A stretch of DNA of 64,000 nucleotides. It comes from Brucella pseudogrignonensis. Its GTDB lineage: Bacteria > Pseudomonadota > Alphaproteobacteria > Rhizobiales > Rhizobiaceae. How positions within the stretch are numbered: position 1 is the first letter of the stretch; each line of letters opens with the position of its first letter. The position numbers and the translations under genes are program-made. Below the pieces are notes generated by a model. The model was not told where the DNA came from, ran no database searches, and worked only from the letters and a program-made list of their open reading frames with translations. Of this stretch, positions 36,857 through 48,628 are shown in pieces. Location of the stretch: assembly GCF_032190615.1 (NCBI RefSeq), contig NZ_JAVLAT010000002.1, forward strand, positions 1,230,001-1,294,000. The letters run 5' to 3'.

Positions 36857-38965
36857 ATGCGTCCGTCTGTGCTTGATCCATTTTTCGCTTCCGTCCGCTC
36901 GCTTTCTGGTATTGGCCCGAAAGTGGCAGCTTTGCTTGGCAAACTTTTGGGCACAGACGTGCCGGGAGCTGAACCCAAAGTCGGCCAGCTTCTGTTTCTG
37001 CCGCCGAACAGCGTTATCGACCGGCGCAATCGCCCCGGCATCGCTTTTGCGCAGGAAGGCGCAATTGTTACGCTGGAAGTGAAAATCGATCAGCACCAGC
37101 CTCCACCACGCGGAAAAGGCAATGTCCCGCATCGTGTGATCGCACATGATGATACTGGCGAAATCGTCCTCACCTTTTTCCATGCGCAACTGCCATGGCT
37201 TGAAAAAACGTTGCCCGAAGGCGAAACTGTCATCGTTTCAGGCAAGGTTGAATGGTTTAACGGACGCGCTTCAATGGTGCATCCCGATTATATCGCCAGC
37301 TTAGAGGATGCGGCCAATCTGCCGATGGTTGAGCCGGTTTACCCGCTAACTGCCGGACTTTCATCGAAAACGCTTGGTCGCGCGATGAAAGAAGCACTCA
37401 CCCGCGTGCCTGTTCTGCCCGAATGGATCGATGGGCCGCTGATTTCGCGGGAGCGCTTTACCGCTTTCAAAGATGCACTCAATACGATGCATCTGCCGGA
37501 AGACCCGAGCGATATAGCGCTTGAAGGCATCACACGGCGCAGGTTGGCCTATGACGAATTTTTGGCCGGACAACTTGCTTTGGCACTGGTGCGAGCCAAA
37601 ACGCGCCGACTTTCAGGGCGTCCGCTTGACGGCACTGGCCGCATTGTGACTGAAATCATGCGCCATCTGCCCTATAAGCTTACCAAAGGTCAGGATCAGG
37701 CAGTTCGTGAGATCATCACTGATCTGAAATCACCAGAACGCATGCTACGACTGCTGCAAGGGGATGTGGGTTCGGGCAAGACAATCGTTGGCCTTTTATC
37801 AATGGCACATGCAGCTGAATCCGGTGGGCAGTCTGCATTGATGGCGCCCACAGAAGTGCTGGCGCGACAACATTTTGCGACGATTGCTCCGCTGGCTGAA
37901 AAAGTAGGCTTGAAAGTGGCTCTGCTCACTGGCCGCGATAAGGGCAAAGACCGCATTGCGACACTTGAAGGCCTGAAAAGTGGCGAAGTCGATATTATCA
38001 TCGGCACACATGCGCTTTTTCAGGAAAAAGTCGAATATCACGATCTCGTCTTTGTTATTATAGATGAGCAGCATCGCTTTGGTGTGCATCAGCGTTTGAT
38101 GCTGACAGCCAAAGGCACCGCACCTGATATGCTGGTTATGACGGCAACGCCGATCCCGCGCACACTCGTGCTGACTGCCTTTGGCGATATGGATGTATCC
38201 AAGCTTACCGAAAAGCCAGCTGGACGACAGCCAATCACCACGGCGATTCTACCAATGGAGCGAATGAACGAACTCGTTGAGCGCATTCGGAAAGCGATTC
38301 AAGAAGGGCAGAAAATCTACTGGATTTGTCCATTGGTGGAAGAATCCGAACTTGTTGAACTGACTTCTGCCGAAGAACGTTTTGAATCGCTGAAGCCGGT
38401 GTTTGGTAACAAGATCGGCCTCATTCATGGCCGCATGAGTGGTGGAGAAAAAGACGACGCCATGCGCGCTTTCAAGCAAGGACAAACGCGGCTTCTTGTT
38501 GCAACGACCGTCATTGAAGTTGGCGTCGATGTGCCGGATGCAACGATCATCGTCATCGAACATGCGGAACGTTTCGGCCTATCTCAATTGCACCAGCTGC
38601 GCGGACGCGTTGGTCGTGGCGACAAACCGTCCACCTGTCTTCTGCTTTATAAAGGTCCGCTTGGTGAAATTGGACAGGCGCGGCTCAAAGTAATGCGCGA
38701 AACGGAAGATGGTTTCCGCATTGCTGAAGAAGACCTGAAACTGCGCGGCGAAGGCGAATTGCTCGGCACCCGTCAATCAGGCACGCCGGGTTTCCGCCTT
38801 GCTTCGATTGAAGCACACGGTGACCTGCTGGAGATCGCCCGCAAAGATGCGCGTTACATTCTGGCGAGCGATCCCGATCTTGAAAGTGAACGCGGTCAGG
38901 CTTTGCGTGTACTGCTCTATCTCTTTGGACGCGATGAGGCGATCCGGTTGCTACGCGCTGGATAA
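36857..38965 (+). CDS. recG: ATP-dependent DNA helicase RecG
   Basis: This is a 702-residue helicase that remodels stalled forks and Holliday junctions. The N-terminal wedge has SLSGIGPKVAALLGKLLG and the OB-fold. The motor has Walker A GDVGSGKTIVGL, DEQHRFGVHQR and QLRGRVGRGD. ATG 36857 (MRPSVLDPFF) gives the usual length and N-terminus; an upstream GTG/TTG-type start would add 30 atypical residues. It is divergent from sdhE-mfd. Confidence 0.96.
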   Translation: MRPSVLDPFFASVRSLSGIGPKVAALLGKLLGTDVPGAEPKVGQLLFLPPNSVIDRRNRPGIAFAQEGAIVTLEVKIDQHQPPPRGKGNVPHRVIAHDDTGEIVLTFFHAQLPWLEKTLPEGETVIVSGKVEWFNGRASMVHPDYIASLEDAANLPMVEPVYPLTAGLSSKTLGRAMKEALTRVPVLPEWIDGPLISRERFTAFKDALNTMHLPEDPSDIALEGITRRRLAYDEFLAGQLALALVRAKTRRLSGRPLDGTGRIVTEIMRHLPYKLTKGQDQAVREIITDLKSPERMLRLLQGDVGSGKTIVGLLSMAHAAESGGQSALMAPTEVLARQHFATIAPLAEKVGLKVALLTGRDKGKDRIATLEGLKSGEVDIIIGTHALFQEKVEYHDLVFVIIDEQHRFGVHQRLMLTAKGTAPDMLVMTATPIPRTLVLTAFGDMDVSKLTEKPAGRQPITTAILPMERMNELVERIRKAIQEGQKIYWICPLVEESELVELTSAEERFESLKPVFGNKIGLIHGRMSGGEKDDAMRAFKQGQTRLLVATTVIEVGVDVPDATIIVIEHAERFGLSQLHQLRGRVGRGDKPSTCLLLYKGPLGEIGQARLKVMRETEDGFRIAEEDLKLRGEGELLGTRQSGTPGFRLASIEAHGDLLEIARKDARYILASDPDLESERGQALRVLLYLFGRDEAIRLLRAG

Positions 38966-38967
38966 CA

Positions 38968-38993
38968 AAATGGCCGCATCGCTGCGGCCATTT
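38968..38993. terminator. Bidirectional terminator between recG and glmS
   Basis: AAATGGCCGCA, loop TCGC, TGCGGCCATTT, then a T-rich stretch, between convergent genes. Confidence 0.88.
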
Positions 38994-38999
38994 CTGTTT

Positions 39000-40823
39000 T
39001 TATTCTACCGTCACCGACTTCGCCAGATTGCGTGGCTGATCGACATCAGTCCCCATTAGCAATGCTGTGTGATAGGCGAGCATCTGAATTGGCAGAGCAT
39101 AAACCAGCGGTGTAATGAACTCCGGCACGTCAGGCAAAACAATGGTCGCCATCGTATCAATACTCGCGGAAGCAGCGCCCTTCTTATCGGTGATAAGAAT
39201 GATACGACCGCCGCGTGCAGCCACTTCCTGCATATTGGAAACGGTCTTCTCATAAAGACGATCCGACGGCGCAATGACAATAACCGGCATGGTTTCATCG
39301 ATCAGCGCAATCGGGCCGTGCTTCAATTCGCCAGCCGCATAGCCTTCAGCATGGATATAAGAAATTTCCTTGAGCTTCAGCGCGCCTTCCATAGCCAGCG
39401 GGAAGGATGTTCCGCGACCGAGATAAAGCACATGATTGACCTTGGCCAGCTCGTGGCAAACTGCTGCAATCTGGTCTTCAAGCTTCAGAACCTGATTGAT
39501 GAAACGCGGCGCTTCCGAGAGCTGCCGCACCAACTCCTGCTCACGCTTATCATCAATGGTACCGCGGGCTTTTGCAGCAGCAATGACAAGCGACGCCATT
39601 GTTGAAAGCTGGCAAGTGAAAGCCTTGGTCGATGCAACACCGATTTCAGGACCGGCAAGCGTCGGGAACACGGCATCCGATTCACGGGCAATAGTCGAGC
39701 CTGTGACATTCACCACAGAAGCGATCTTCAGACCCTGTGACTTACAGTAACGCAGCGATGCAAGTGTATCAGCCGTTTCACCAGACTGAGAAACAAACAT
39801 CGCGAGCGAATCTTTTGAAAGCGGCATTTCGCGATAGCGGAATTCCGAAGCAATATCGCTATCGACTGGCAGACGTGCGATCTGCTCAAACCAGTATTTG
39901 CCAACAGAAGCTGCATAAAAAGCTGTGCCGCAGGCAGAAATCGTCAAGCGATCAATCTTGCTGAAATCTATGCTGACTGCTTCCGGACGCACCTTACCGG
40001 TGGTGAAGTCGAGATAATTGGCAAGCGTGTGCGAAATCACTTCCGGCTGCTCAAACATCTCTTTCTGCATGAAGTGACGGTGATTGCCCTTCGAGACCAA
40101 CATATTGGCTGACTGCGACTTCTGAATTGCGCGCTCAACCTCTACATTGTTCTCGTCATAGACGGTCACGCCCTTGCGGGTCAGCACGGCCCAGTCGCCA
40201 TCTTCAAGATAAGCAATCGTATCGGTGAACGGCGAGAGCGCAATAGCGTCAGAGCCGAGGAACATTTCGCCGTCACCATAGCCAACGGCCAGTGGTGGTC
40301 CCTGACGGGCACCAATCAGCGTTTCTTCATCGCCTTCAAATAGGAAAGCGAGAGCAAAAGCACCCTGCAACAATGGCAGACAATCGCGTACGGCTTCAAC
40401 TGGCGATTTGCCCTTATTCAGTTCGCGGGTCACGAGATGTGCAACAGCTTCGGTATCGGTTTCGGTCTCAAACTTGTAGCCTTCAGCTGAAAGCATAGCC
40501 CGCAGTTCGGCAAAATTTTCGATAATGCCGTTATGGACCACAGCCAACCGTGGCGTGATATGCGGATGCGCATTGCGCTCAACAGGCTTGCCATGTGTGG
40601 CCCAGCGGGTATGGCCAATGCCAATCACGCCCGGAAGTGGCTCGCCTGCCAGACGCTTTTCCAGATTGACCAGCTTGCCTTCCGCGCGACGGCGGTCAAG
40701 CTTTCCACCCAGCAGCGTAGCAATACCAGCGGAATCATAGCCGCGATATTCAAGCCGCTTCAGCGCATCAACCAGACGCGGTGCAACTTCGTCATTGCCG
40801 ATGATGCCGATAATTCCACACAT
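39000..40823 (-). CDS. glmS: Glutamine-fructose-6-phosphate aminotransferase
   Basis: This is a 607-residue enzyme making glucosamine-6-phosphate. MCGIIGIIG supplies the N-terminal Cys nucleophile of the glutaminase domain, so ATG 40823 is chosen over an ATG six codons earlier. GHTRWATHGKP is in the glutaminase domain. Two SIS isomerase domains follow (SACGTAFYAA, VSQSGETADTL, LGRGTSFPLA) and the C-terminus is LAKSVTVE. It is downstream of glmU and both feed UDP-GlcNAc synthesis. Confidence 0.97.
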   Translation of the reverse strand: MCGIIGIIGNDEVAPRLVDALKRLEYRGYDSAGIATLLGGKLDRRRAEGKLVNLEKRLAGEPLPGVIGIGHTRWATHGKPVERNAHPHITPRLAVVHNGIIENFAELRAMLSAEGYKFETETDTEAVAHLVTRELNKGKSPVEAVRDCLPLLQGAFALAFLFEGDEETLIGARQGPPLAVGYGDGEMFLGSDAIALSPFTDTIAYLEDGDWAVLTRKGVTVYDENNVEVERAIQKSQSANMLVSKGNHRHFMQKEMFEQPEVISHTLANYLDFTTGKVRPEAVSIDFSKIDRLTISACGTAFYAASVGKYWFEQIARLPVDSDIASEFRYREMPLSKDSLAMFVSQSGETADTLASLRYCKSQGLKIASVVNVTGSTIARESDAVFPTLAGPEIGVASTKAFTCQLSTMASLVIAAAKARGTIDDKREQELVRQLSEAPRFINQVLKLEDQIAAVCHELAKVNHVLYLGRGTSFPLAMEGALKLKEISYIHAEGYAAGELKHGPIALIDETMPVIVIAPSDRLYEKTVSNMQEVAARGGRIILITDKKGAASASIDTMATIVLPDVPEFITPLVYALPIQMLAYHTALLMGTDVDQPRNLAKSVTVE

Positions 40824-40879
40824 AGAGTGCTCCAAATCCAAGATTCACGCATATAGCTGCGATTTAAAACTTATAAAGC

Positions 40880-40906
40880 AGAACGGCAACCCGGAGGATT
40901 GCCGCT
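40880..40906 (-). terminator. Hairpin between glmU and glmS
   Basis: CGGCAA and TTGCCG form a stem around CCCGGAGGA in the 102-bp gap between glmU and glmS. It may attenuate rather than end transcription. Confidence 0.4.
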
Positions 40907-40925
40907 ATTGTCATCCAATGGTCTT

Positions 40926-42290
40926 TTATTTCTTTGCCGTTTTAGCCGCTTTGATGGCAGCGTACTTCTCACGCAGCAGCTTTCCACGACCTTCTTTCGT
41001 TTCCTGTCGTGCGCGACCAAAAGCCAAAGCGTCGGCAGGCACATCATCCGTGATCGTGCTACCAGACGCAATATAGGCATTGTTGCCAATTGATACCGGC
41101 GCAACAAGCGAGCTGTTGGATCCAACAAATGCGTTTTCGCCGATCACGGTTTTATACTTGTTATAGCCGTCGTAATTGCAGGTGATCGTACCTGCGCCGA
41201 TATTGCTGGATGCTCCAACCACCGCATCGCCGATATAGGTGAGATGGTTGATCTTTGCGCCCTTGCCGACTTCTGCATTTTTCACTTCGCAGAAATTGCC
41301 AACTTTTGATTTTTCGCCAAGATTTGCACCGGGACGCAAGCGCGCAAACGGTCCAATCTCTGCGTTGACACCAATCTTTGCGCCTTCAATATGCGAAAAA
41401 GCATGGATCAACGCGCCCGATGCGACATGCACGTTTGGTCCGAAGAATACATTCGGCTCAATAATTACATCAGCTTCGACCAGCGTATCGTGCGAGAAGA
41501 ACACGGTTTCAGGAGCGATCAACGTCACACCGGCCAGCATCATTTCCTGACGCTTACGATTCTGCCAGATGTTTTCCGCAACAGAAAGCTCTGCGCGATT
41601 GTTGATGCCAATCACATTATCGACCGGCACTTCAATCGCTACAACATTCAGGCCCTTGCCATGGGCGAGAGCGACGATGTCAGTGAGATAATATTCACCC
41701 TTGGCGTTTTTGTTATCAACCGCATCGAGCAATGAAAGTGCGTGCGCACCCCGAACTGCCATCAAGCCGCCATTGCAGAAGCCGATTTCCTTCTGCTCGT
41801 CGGTTGCTTCTTTTTCTTCGATAATGGCGACAAGTTTGCCGCCCTCTTCAATCAAACGACCATAACCGTGCGGGCTTTCAGGACGGAAACCGATAACGAC
41901 AACATCTGCGCCTCCCGCAAGCTTATTGCGTGCGGCCTGCAATGAATGCGCTTCGATCAGCGGCGTATCGCCAAATACGATCAGCAGATCATCATATCCG
42001 CGTTCAATCGCTTCGCGTGCGGCCAAAACTGCGTGCGCAGTACCAAGCCGCTCTTTCTGCTCGAAAGCAGAAACAGCATCAGCAACTTTTTCAACAGCGC
42101 CGCGTACTTCATCAGCACCACGTCCAACGACCAGCGCTACGTCGCTTTTGCCGGTACCTTGCACAGCTTTGACCACGTGAGAGACCAGCGGCAGGCCAGC
42201 CACCTGATGCAGAACTTTTGGCAGGTTCGATTTCATACGTGTGCCTTCGCCAGCGGCAAGCACGATGGAAAGGCAGGTACGGTCGGTCAT
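40926..42290 (-). CDS. glmU: Bifunctional GlcN-1-P acetyltransferase/GlcNAc-1-P uridyltransferase
   Basis: This is a 454-residue enzyme for the last two steps to UDP-GlcNAc. The uridyltransferase domain has [18 protein letters not shown] and NGGLMAVRG. The C-terminal half is a left-handed beta-helix acetyltransferase ([45 protein letters not shown]). Length is normal. It is first in the glmU-glmS pair. Confidence 0.97.
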   Translation of the reverse strand: MTDRTCLSIVLAAGEGTRMKSNLPKVLHQVAGLPLVSHVVKAVQGTGKSDVALVVGRGADEVRGAVEKVADAVSAFEQKERLGTAHAVLAAREAIERGYDDLLIVFGDTPLIEAHSLQAARNKLAGGADVVVIGFRPESPHGYGRLIEEGGKLVAIIEEKEATDEQKEIGFCNGGLMAVRGAHALSLLDAVDNKNAKGEYYLTDIVALAHGKGLNVVAIEVPVDNVIGINNRAELSVAENIWQNRKRQEMMLAGVTLIAPETVFFSHDTLVEADVIIEPNVFFGPNVHVASGALIHAFSHIEGAKIGVNAEIGPFARLRPGANLGEKSKVGNFCEVKNAEVGKGAKINHLTYIGDAVVGASSNIGAGTITCNYDGYNKYKTVIGENAFVGSNSSLVAPVSIGNNAYIASGSTITDDVPADALAFGRARQETKEGRGKLLREKYAAIKAAKTAKK

Positions 42291-42361
42291 TTTATCGTCC
42301 AGAATGATTGAAGGCTTCTCTGCTCAATAGCATCAAAGCGTATATGGAAGCTTACGGCTCG

Positions 42362-43129
42362 TTATCCAAGTCTGCCCAATGCCGGGAACGTTTCAAGAAG
42401 CCAGAATGAGAAAGACTGCATCCCGCCCGTCAGAAACAAAATACCGGCAAGGATTAGAAGCACACCCATCACCTTCTCAACCTTGCCGAGATGCACACGG
42501 AAGCGCGACAAAAATCGCATGAATGCACCAGAGAAAAGTGCAGCAATCAAAAACGGAATACCAAGGCCAAGCGAATAGACTGCCAGCAGTGCAGCGCCTT
42601 CACCGACAGTGCTGCTACCGCCTGCTAAAGTGAGAATTGGCCCCAGCACCGGACCGATGCACGGTGTCCAGCCCAAGGCAAAAGCCAGCCCCATGACATA
42701 AGCGCCCAATGGCGTTGCAGGTGCACTACGCGCCTGAAAACGCGCTTCGCGCGAAAGAAATGAAAAGCGAAGAACGCCGAGGAAGTTGAGGCCCATCAGT
42801 ATAATGACAATGCCTGCAACCATTGCGATTTCCTGCTGCCACATACGCAGGAATGCGCCAATCGATGATGCACCGGCACCAAGGGCTACAAAAACAGTGG
42901 TAAAGCCAAGAACAAAGCAAATAGCTGCAAAAGCAAGTGAGCGGCGATGGTTTGGTGCCGCAGCGACTCGCGCTTCTTTTTCCGCGCGAAAATCTTCAAC
43001 GCTTACACCTGCCATGTAACAAAGATATGGCGGGACCAACGGCAATACACAGGGCGAAAGAAATGACAATGCCCCTGCCCCGGCTGCTGTTAAATAAGAA
43101 ACACTAAGCACTAAAACCTCATTCTTCAC
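42362..43129 (-). CDS. CcdA-family cytochrome c biogenesis membrane protein
   Basis: This is a 255-residue protein with about six transmembrane helices. GALSFLSPCVLPLVPPYLCYMAG and ALGWTPCIGPVLGPILTLAGG carry the two conserved Cys-Pro motifs that shuttle reducing power across the membrane. It likely serves cytochrome c maturation or periplasmic reduction. It lies alone between glmU and mprF. Confidence 0.9.
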   Translation of the reverse strand: MKNEVLVLSVSYLTAAGAGALSFLSPCVLPLVPPYLCYMAGVSVEDFRAEKEARVAAAPNHRRSLAFAAICFVLGFTTVFVALGAGASSIGAFLRMWQQEIAMVAGIVIILMGLNFLGVLRFSFLSREARFQARSAPATPLGAYVMGLAFALGWTPCIGPVLGPILTLAGGSSTVGEGAALLAVYSLGLGIPFLIAALFSGAFMRFLSRFRVHLGKVEKVMGVLLILAGILFLTGGMQSFSFWLLETFPALGRLG

Positions 43130-43365
43130 ATAAATCGGTTCTTATCTGATACAGATAAATTACTCTATTCATTTGTTTTTGAACAAACCTGAAAAATATT
43201 TGTTTTGTCCAGAGCACTTGCGGTGACCGCAGTTTACTGGCCTTATAACGCTGCTGCGACATTAATTTAAATATTTTTAATACCGCATATCATTCGAACA
43301 CAAGTTCGCCCCAAAGCGGGATCATTTGCCAGATTTTAGATTGCTCCAGACTGGACAGCGCTCCG

Positions 43366-45984
43366 ATGAGCTTAATTGACGATAAAGAACCTTCTTCAGC
43401 TCAGCCCCCAAAGAGGTCATCTTTCGGCTGGCTGAAACGGTACCAGCACTTTTTGTTTCCAATCGCGGGCATCGCAATCGCGCTGCTGGCGATTTATGTT
43501 CTCGGTAATCTACTTCAAAACACCTCGCGCAAAGAGACGCTTGATGCATTCCATGAAATGCCATGGACCATCATCGGCCTTGCGGTCCTGTTTACGATGC
43601 TCAGCTATGCAGCAGTTGCACTTTACGACGTCGTTGCAGTCGACACCATCGCACCCAATCAGATTCCCCGCCGTATCGCTGCGGTTGCGGGTGCCGCCGG
43701 GTATGCGATCTCAAACGCCATTGGCTTTTCGCTGCTGACAGGCGGGGCACTTCGCTACCGTATTTATGCAGCGGAAGGTATCAGTCTCGCCGACATTGGC
43801 AAGATCGTTGGCACCTCATGGTTTGCAATCTGGTTTGCGCTCATCATCATGGTAGGGGCCGCCCTTCTGATCGATCCGCAGGATGTACCGTGGATTTCGA
43901 CTATTGATCCCCGAATTGATATCTTCGCGGGTATTATTATTCTGGGTGGGATCGCCTGGCTCATCTACTGGCTTTCCCATGGACAACGTACGCTGCGCAT
44001 CGGCTCAATAAATCTGCGATTGCCAAACTCAAAGGGCGCTATCACCCAAATTTTCGCTGGCCTCGTCGATGTTGGTGCTGCGGCAGCAACGCTTTACGTT
44101 CTGATGCCTCAGGATGCTGTTCCAAGCTTCGCAGTTTTCTCACTCGTTTACGTAATTGCGATTGTTCTTGGTATCGCAAGTCATGCGCCGGGCGGTCTTG
44201 GTGCCTTTGAAGCGACCATCATCGCGGGTCTGGGGATTGGCGATAATCCGCAGGCGATTGCCGGTCTGCTGGCCTACCGCGTCATTTATACAGTGATGCC
44301 GCTCGTAGTTTCGACGATTGGCCTGCTCATCTGGGAAGCGATGCGCCGCAGGCAAATGCTTGGGCGACAAGCGAAATTTGCAAAACGCCTTGTCGAGCCG
44401 CTGATACCAGGGCTTTCCGCCAGCATTATCTTCCTTGGCGGCATTATCCTGCTGGTGTCGGGCGCAACACCCGATATGCGCTATCGTGTTAAAATCCTTT
44501 CGGGCCTTGTTCCAGAGTTTTTTGTAGAGACATCGCATCTTGCCGCAAGTCTTGTTGGCGTTGCTCTGCTCATTGTCGCACGTGGCTTGTTCAAACGCCT
44601 TGAGCGCGCATGGATTGCGGCTATCGTTCTTCTTCTGTTTGGTGCTGTTTTCTCGATTTCGAAGGGCCTGGACTGGGAAGAAGCAAGCATTCTCTGCGTC
44701 TTTGCGCTGGCTCTTTGGGGGTTTCGGGACTCTTTTTATAGGCGTCCTATTTCTGGCCCCTTTGAATTGAGCTGGAGCTGGATTGCTTCAGTCGGCACGA
44801 CGGTGATTGTCTCGACATGGCTCGGTTTCTTCGTCTATCGCCATGTCGAATACTCCAACAATTTATGGTGGGATTTCGCGTGGAACGATAATGCGCCGCG
44901 CTTCCTGCGCGCAACAGTTCTGGTCTTTGCAGTTGTCGCAGCATTTGGTCTGCATTCAATCATCAACCGTCATAGCCAGCGTAAACGCAAACGCGACTAT
45001 TCAATCCCCGATGCAGTTCCAACACTCGTCGCGGAATGTCCGCATACCGATGCGGCACTCGCTATGCTGGGTGACAAGCAATTCTTGCTGGCACCCGACG
45101 ACAGCGCCTTCATCATGTATGCCCAATCAGGCGGTAGTTTAATTGCGTTGGGTGAGCCGATCGGCGCGGCGCAAAGCGGCAAAGACCTCGCATGGGCATT
45201 CCACACTCTTGCTGACAAAATGGCGCTTCGAACAGTATTCTACGGAGTTGGTCCACAAAGCCTGCCGCTATTTCTTGATATGGGGCTTGTTGCCCTCAAG
45301 CTGGGCGAAGTTGCGCGCGTAAACCTTGCAGACTTTTCTTTGGAAGGTCCGCGCAGGCAACCCTTCCGTTATGCGGATCGTAAAGTTGATAAAGACGGAC
45401 TAAGTTTTGAAGTCATTGACGTGAAAGACGTGCCGCCACTCGTGCCACGCCTGCGCGAAATCTCTGACGCATGGCTGGACCATAAGTCTGGCAGCGAAAA
45501 AGGCTTTTCGCTTGGCTATTTCGACGATGATTATATGAAGCGCTTCGATGCTGCCGTTCTCAAAAAAGACGGTGAGATTGTCGCCTTTGCCAATCTTTGG
45601 CGGGGAGCCGACAAATACGAAATCACCGTCGATCTCATGCGTTACATGCCGAACGTGCATAAGTTGCTGATGGACGCACTTTTTGCCAAACTGCTCATGT
45701 ATAGCAAAGATCAGGGCTACAAATGGTTTAATCTGGGCGCCGCACCGCTCTCTGGCCTAAACCGAAGCAGACTGGCGTCACGTTGGAATCGCTTCGGCTC
45801 ATTCATCTACAGGCGCGGCGCTGATCTTTATCACTTTGATGGCCTGAAAGCCTTCAAGGAAAAATTCGATCCCGTCTGGACACCGCATTATATGGTCTGT
45901 CCTGGTGGTCTCGAAACACCGCGTGCGCTTATCGATGCAACAACCCTGATTAATGGCAGCCCTCTGGAGTTTATCCGCAAATGA
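43366..45984 (+). CDS. lpiA: Lysyl-phosphatidylglycerol synthetase/flippase (MprF/LpiA)
   Basis: This is an 872-residue integral membrane protein. The N-terminal ~520 residues form about 14 helices of the flippase part ([19 protein letters not shown] is characteristic). The C-terminal DUF2156 domain transfers lysine to phosphatidylglycerol ([62 protein letters not shown]). The stop overlaps the acvB start by four bases (ATGA). The pair corresponds to the acid-inducible lpiA-acvB operon of rhizobia. Confidence 0.94.
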   Translation: MSLIDDKEPSSAQPPKRSSFGWLKRYQHFLFPIAGIAIALLAIYVLGNLLQNTSRKETLDAFHEMPWTIIGLAVLFTMLSYAAVALYDVVAVDTIAPNQIPRRIAAVAGAAGYAISNAIGFSLLTGGALRYRIYAAEGISLADIGKIVGTSWFAIWFALIIMVGAALLIDPQDVPWISTIDPRIDIFAGIIILGGIAWLIYWLSHGQRTLRIGSINLRLPNSKGAITQIFAGLVDVGAAAATLYVLMPQDAVPSFAVFSLVYVIAIVLGIASHAPGGLGAFEATIIAGLGIGDNPQAIAGLLAYRVIYTVMPLVVSTIGLLIWEAMRRRQMLGRQAKFAKRLVEPLIPGLSASIIFLGGIILLVSGATPDMRYRVKILSGLVPEFFVETSHLAASLVGVALLIVARGLFKRLERAWIAAIVLLLFGAVFSISKGLDWEEASILCVFALALWGFRDSFYRRPISGPFELSWSWIASVGTTVIVSTWLGFFVYRHVEYSNNLWWDFAWNDNAPRFLRATVLVFAVVAAFGLHSIINRHSQRKRKRDYSIPDAVPTLVAECPHTDAALAMLGDKQFLLAPDDSAFIMYAQSGGSLIALGEPIGAAQSGKDLAWAFHTLADKMALRTVFYGVGPQSLPLFLDMGLVALKLGEVARVNLADFSLEGPRRQPFRYADRKVDKDGLSFEVIDVKDVPPLVPRLREISDAWLDHKSGSEKGFSLGYFDDDYMKRFDAAVLKKDGEIVAFANLWRGADKYEITVDLMRYMPNVHKLLMDALFAKLLMYSKDQGYKWFNLGAAPLSGLNRSRLASRWNRFGSFIYRRGADLYHFDGLKAFKEKFDPVWTPHYMVCPGGLETPRALIDATTLINGSPLEFIRK

Positions 45985-47393
45985 AGAAGCGACGCATTCT
46001 TTTGACAGTCTTCGGACTGGCGCTGCTTGGTGCAGCAGGTGCTTATGCTGCAATGCATTCGGGCAAGATCGCTCGTCATTGGGCACAGTTCTTCAATGCT
46101 GACGAGCCCGTCATCCATGCCAGTGCAGAGCGACTTTCAAACATTCCGGTCTATATGCCGAAAGGAGATCCGGTCGGGCTCTCCATATTGCTGAGCGACG
46201 AAAACGGCATCGGCGATAATGAGCGCAGCTATATGGATGCGATGCTTGCCCGAAACATCATCGTGCTTCCGGTCGAACTCGGCCCGTGGCGGGCAGCACT
46301 CGATAAGGAAGACGGTGAGTGCAATTATCTCGACTCTGACTTTGAAGCCATTGCTAAGGAAGCGCTGCGCGGACTGGATCTGGATGTCTACTTCCATCCG
46401 GTTGTTACCGGCATTGGACAGGGCGCCACAATTGCTTATGCTGCTGCCTCCGACTCTCCGGATGCCACGATTGCCGGTGCAATCGCTCTCGACCCAACGC
46501 CGGCAAAAACCCGGCTGCCCTCTTGCACGGAGGAAGCGGACGCCGTCAAAGCCCCGGGCGGTGGTTTCACTTATGAATATGATGCGAAAATGCCTGCACC
46601 AACGCTTGTGATTGGCCCGGCAGGCTCGCAAGTCAACAATCCATTGGAAGCACGACAGAAAAAAGTAGCCGTCTTGCAATCCGGACCGGATTTCGCCTCT
46701 CGTATGAAGATAGCGGTCGACAATGTGGTTGCCATGGCGGATCAGGACGCCAAAAACGAAGCACTGCCTATCGTTGACCTTCCAGCCAAAGGTGGAAAGG
46801 CTGAAATGGTTGCGGTGTTTTACTCAGGCGACGGCGGCTGGCGCGATCTCGACAAATCCATTGGCGAATGGCTGCAAGCAAATGGCGTTCACGTTATCGG
46901 CGTCGACTCACTCCGCTATTTCTGGTCAGAGCGGACGCCTGAAGAAATTGCGCGTGATACAACAGCCATGATCCAGAAAGCTGATCCGACAAACAAACTT
47001 CCAGTCACGGTTTTGGGCTATTCGTTTGGCGCAGATACCTTTCCCTTCGCGTGGAAATATCTGGACCCGGCCATGCAAGATCGCACGAAGATGATTGGCC
47101 TCTTGGGCGTAGAAACAACGACGACTTTTCAGGTTTCCATTGAAGGCTGGCTTGGAATGGATGGGGACAAAGATGTCGTGCCAGCCATCTCAACCATCCC
47201 GCTTGATCGCGTGGTCTGTGTTTACGGCGAGGAAGAAGACGATACTGCTTGTACCGCGCCAGAACTCAAAGGCGCTGATCTGATGAAGCTCGCTGGCGGT
47301 CATCACTTCGATGAAAACTATGAGCCAATTGCAGCTGCTCTCTATGAGAAAATGCGCTCACACGCTGGCTTGCCACCACGTCCAGCGAGCTAG
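45981..47393 (+). CDS. acvB: AcvB/VirJ-family protein, probable lysyl-PG hydrolase
   Basis: This is a 470-residue periplasmic protein with an N-terminal signal anchor. Two alpha/beta-hydrolase-like halves are visible: the first has [13 protein letters not shown]; the second is the VirJ domain with [17 protein letters not shown], nucleophile motif [16 protein letters not shown] and a late GGHHFDENY. Agrobacterium AcvB hydrolyses lysyl-phosphatidylglycerol. Coupling with lpiA suggests synthesis and turnover of this lipid are coregulated. Confidence 0.92.
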   Translation: MKKRRILLTVFGLALLGAAGAYAAMHSGKIARHWAQFFNADEPVIHASAERLSNIPVYMPKGDPVGLSILLSDENGIGDNERSYMDAMLARNIIVLPVELGPWRAALDKEDGECNYLDSDFEAIAKEALRGLDLDVYFHPVVTGIGQGATIAYAAASDSPDATIAGAIALDPTPAKTRLPSCTEEADAVKAPGGGFTYEYDAKMPAPTLVIGPAGSQVNNPLEARQKKVAVLQSGPDFASRMKIAVDNVVAMADQDAKNEALPIVDLPAKGGKAEMVAVFYSGDGGWRDLDKSIGEWLQANGVHVIGVDSLRYFWSERTPEEIARDTTAMIQKADPTNKLPVTVLGYSFGADTFPFAWKYLDPAMQDRTKMIGLLGVETTTTFQVSIEGWLGMDGDKDVVPAISTIPLDRVVCVYGEEEDDTACTAPELKGADLMKLAGGHHFDENYEPIAAALYEKMRSHAGLPPRPAS

Positions 47394-47698
47394 AATATAT
47401 AAAGGCACGGAGACAAGTCGGTGTCTTTATCGTTTCAGTTTTGGCGGTCGCGTGCAGTTTCCAGCACACCAAATGGGGTACTTGAAACACCAAGTTCTGC
47501 CCATACATTGCTGTATCCGCGAATAAACAAATGAAAAACATTGAAATGATCGGCCGATTTAAACCAGCGCAACAGCGGAAAGCCTCGCACCAACTGGGCC
47601 GTTTGGCCGACGCAACTTGAGTGTCAGTGCTAGTTTTTGACGAACGCGCCCTTGCCCAGCCAAAGTTGCACATTTAAACGTGAATATTAACAGGAACA
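47394..47698. other. Intergenic interval after acvB
   Basis: This ~300-bp stretch has no supported gene. No strong terminator was found. Confidence 0.4.
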
Positions 47699-48628
47699 TT
47701 GGCGATTGACTTCACCGAGGAAAAATTGAACAGACCAACCATAATCACGTTGTCTACTATACCATCCCGCTTTGGACTGCTGGGGCCCACACTCCAGTCA
47801 CTTCTGCAACAAAATCTAAAAGCGGCAGAAATCAGGATTTATATCCCGCATCAATACCGTCGCTTTCCTGAGTGGGACGGACAATTACCATCGGTACCAG
47901 CGGGGATCGAAATCCACCGGTGCGACAAAGATTATGGACCGGCAACGAAAATTCTACCTGCCGCTCGCGACCTAAAAGGGCATACGGTCGATCTGCTTTT
48001 CTGTGATGATGATAAAATTTATGATCGTGGATGGCATAAGCGTTTTAAAACAGAATCCCAGCAAAAGCCGAATACATGCATTGTCGAAGTAGGAGAAACT
48101 TTCCCTGACATCGCCGATAGCGCCCGGCCGAAAGACAGGCTTCCACGCAGCCGTTGGAAGAAAAAAGATTTTCTGTATCGTGCGAAGCGCATATTGAGCT
48201 TATTCACAGTGAAACCCAACCTGTCCAGTAGCGGATATATTGATCAGATTTCGGGATTTGCCGGCGTCTTGGTGCGTCCTGAATGGTTCGATGAACTATT
48301 CTACGATATTCCAGACGTGATGTGGACAGTTGACGACCCTTGGATCTCAGGCCACCTCGAACGTGTAGGTATCCCTATTTGGAACACAGGCCGCCGTAAA
48401 AAGCTATCTGAAGGCGGGGGGAGCAAAGTTAATGCCCTCCTCAATCTCGTTCAAGAAGGACATGACCGCGTCGACGCCGATTTGAAGGTAATCGATTACT
48501 TTCGAGAGAAATATGGAATTTGGCAGAAAAGCGACATCCTCGATGAGCAAGCTAGCCTTCGTACCACATCAATGCGCGAAATGCTGCGACGCCGAACGTT
48601 AGAAATTCGCGATCAAGCGATAAAATAA
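47699..48628 (+). CDS. Glycosyltransferase-like protein
   Basis: This is a 309-residue cytoplasmic protein. PTIITLSTIPSRFGLLGPTL, a Rossmann-like start, LFCDDDKIYDRGWHKRF with an acidic DDD and the later VDDPWISGHLERVG resemble GT-A fold glycosyltransferases. The TTG start at 47699 has AGGAACA just upstream. No neighbouring polysaccharide genes are present, so acceptor and sugar are unknown. Base composition is similar to its neighbours. Confidence 0.7.
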   Translation: MAIDFTEEKLNRPTIITLSTIPSRFGLLGPTLQSLLQQNLKAAEIRIYIPHQYRRFPEWDGQLPSVPAGIEIHRCDKDYGPATKILPAARDLKGHTVDLLFCDDDKIYDRGWHKRFKTESQQKPNTCIVEVGETFPDIADSARPKDRLPRSRWKKKDFLYRAKRILSLFTVKPNLSSSGYIDQISGFAGVLVRPEWFDELFYDIPDVMWTVDDPWISGHLERVGIPIWNTGRRKKLSEGGGSKVNALLNLVQEGHDRVDADLKVIDYFREKYGIWQKSDILDEQASLRTTSMREMLRRRTLEIRDQAIK

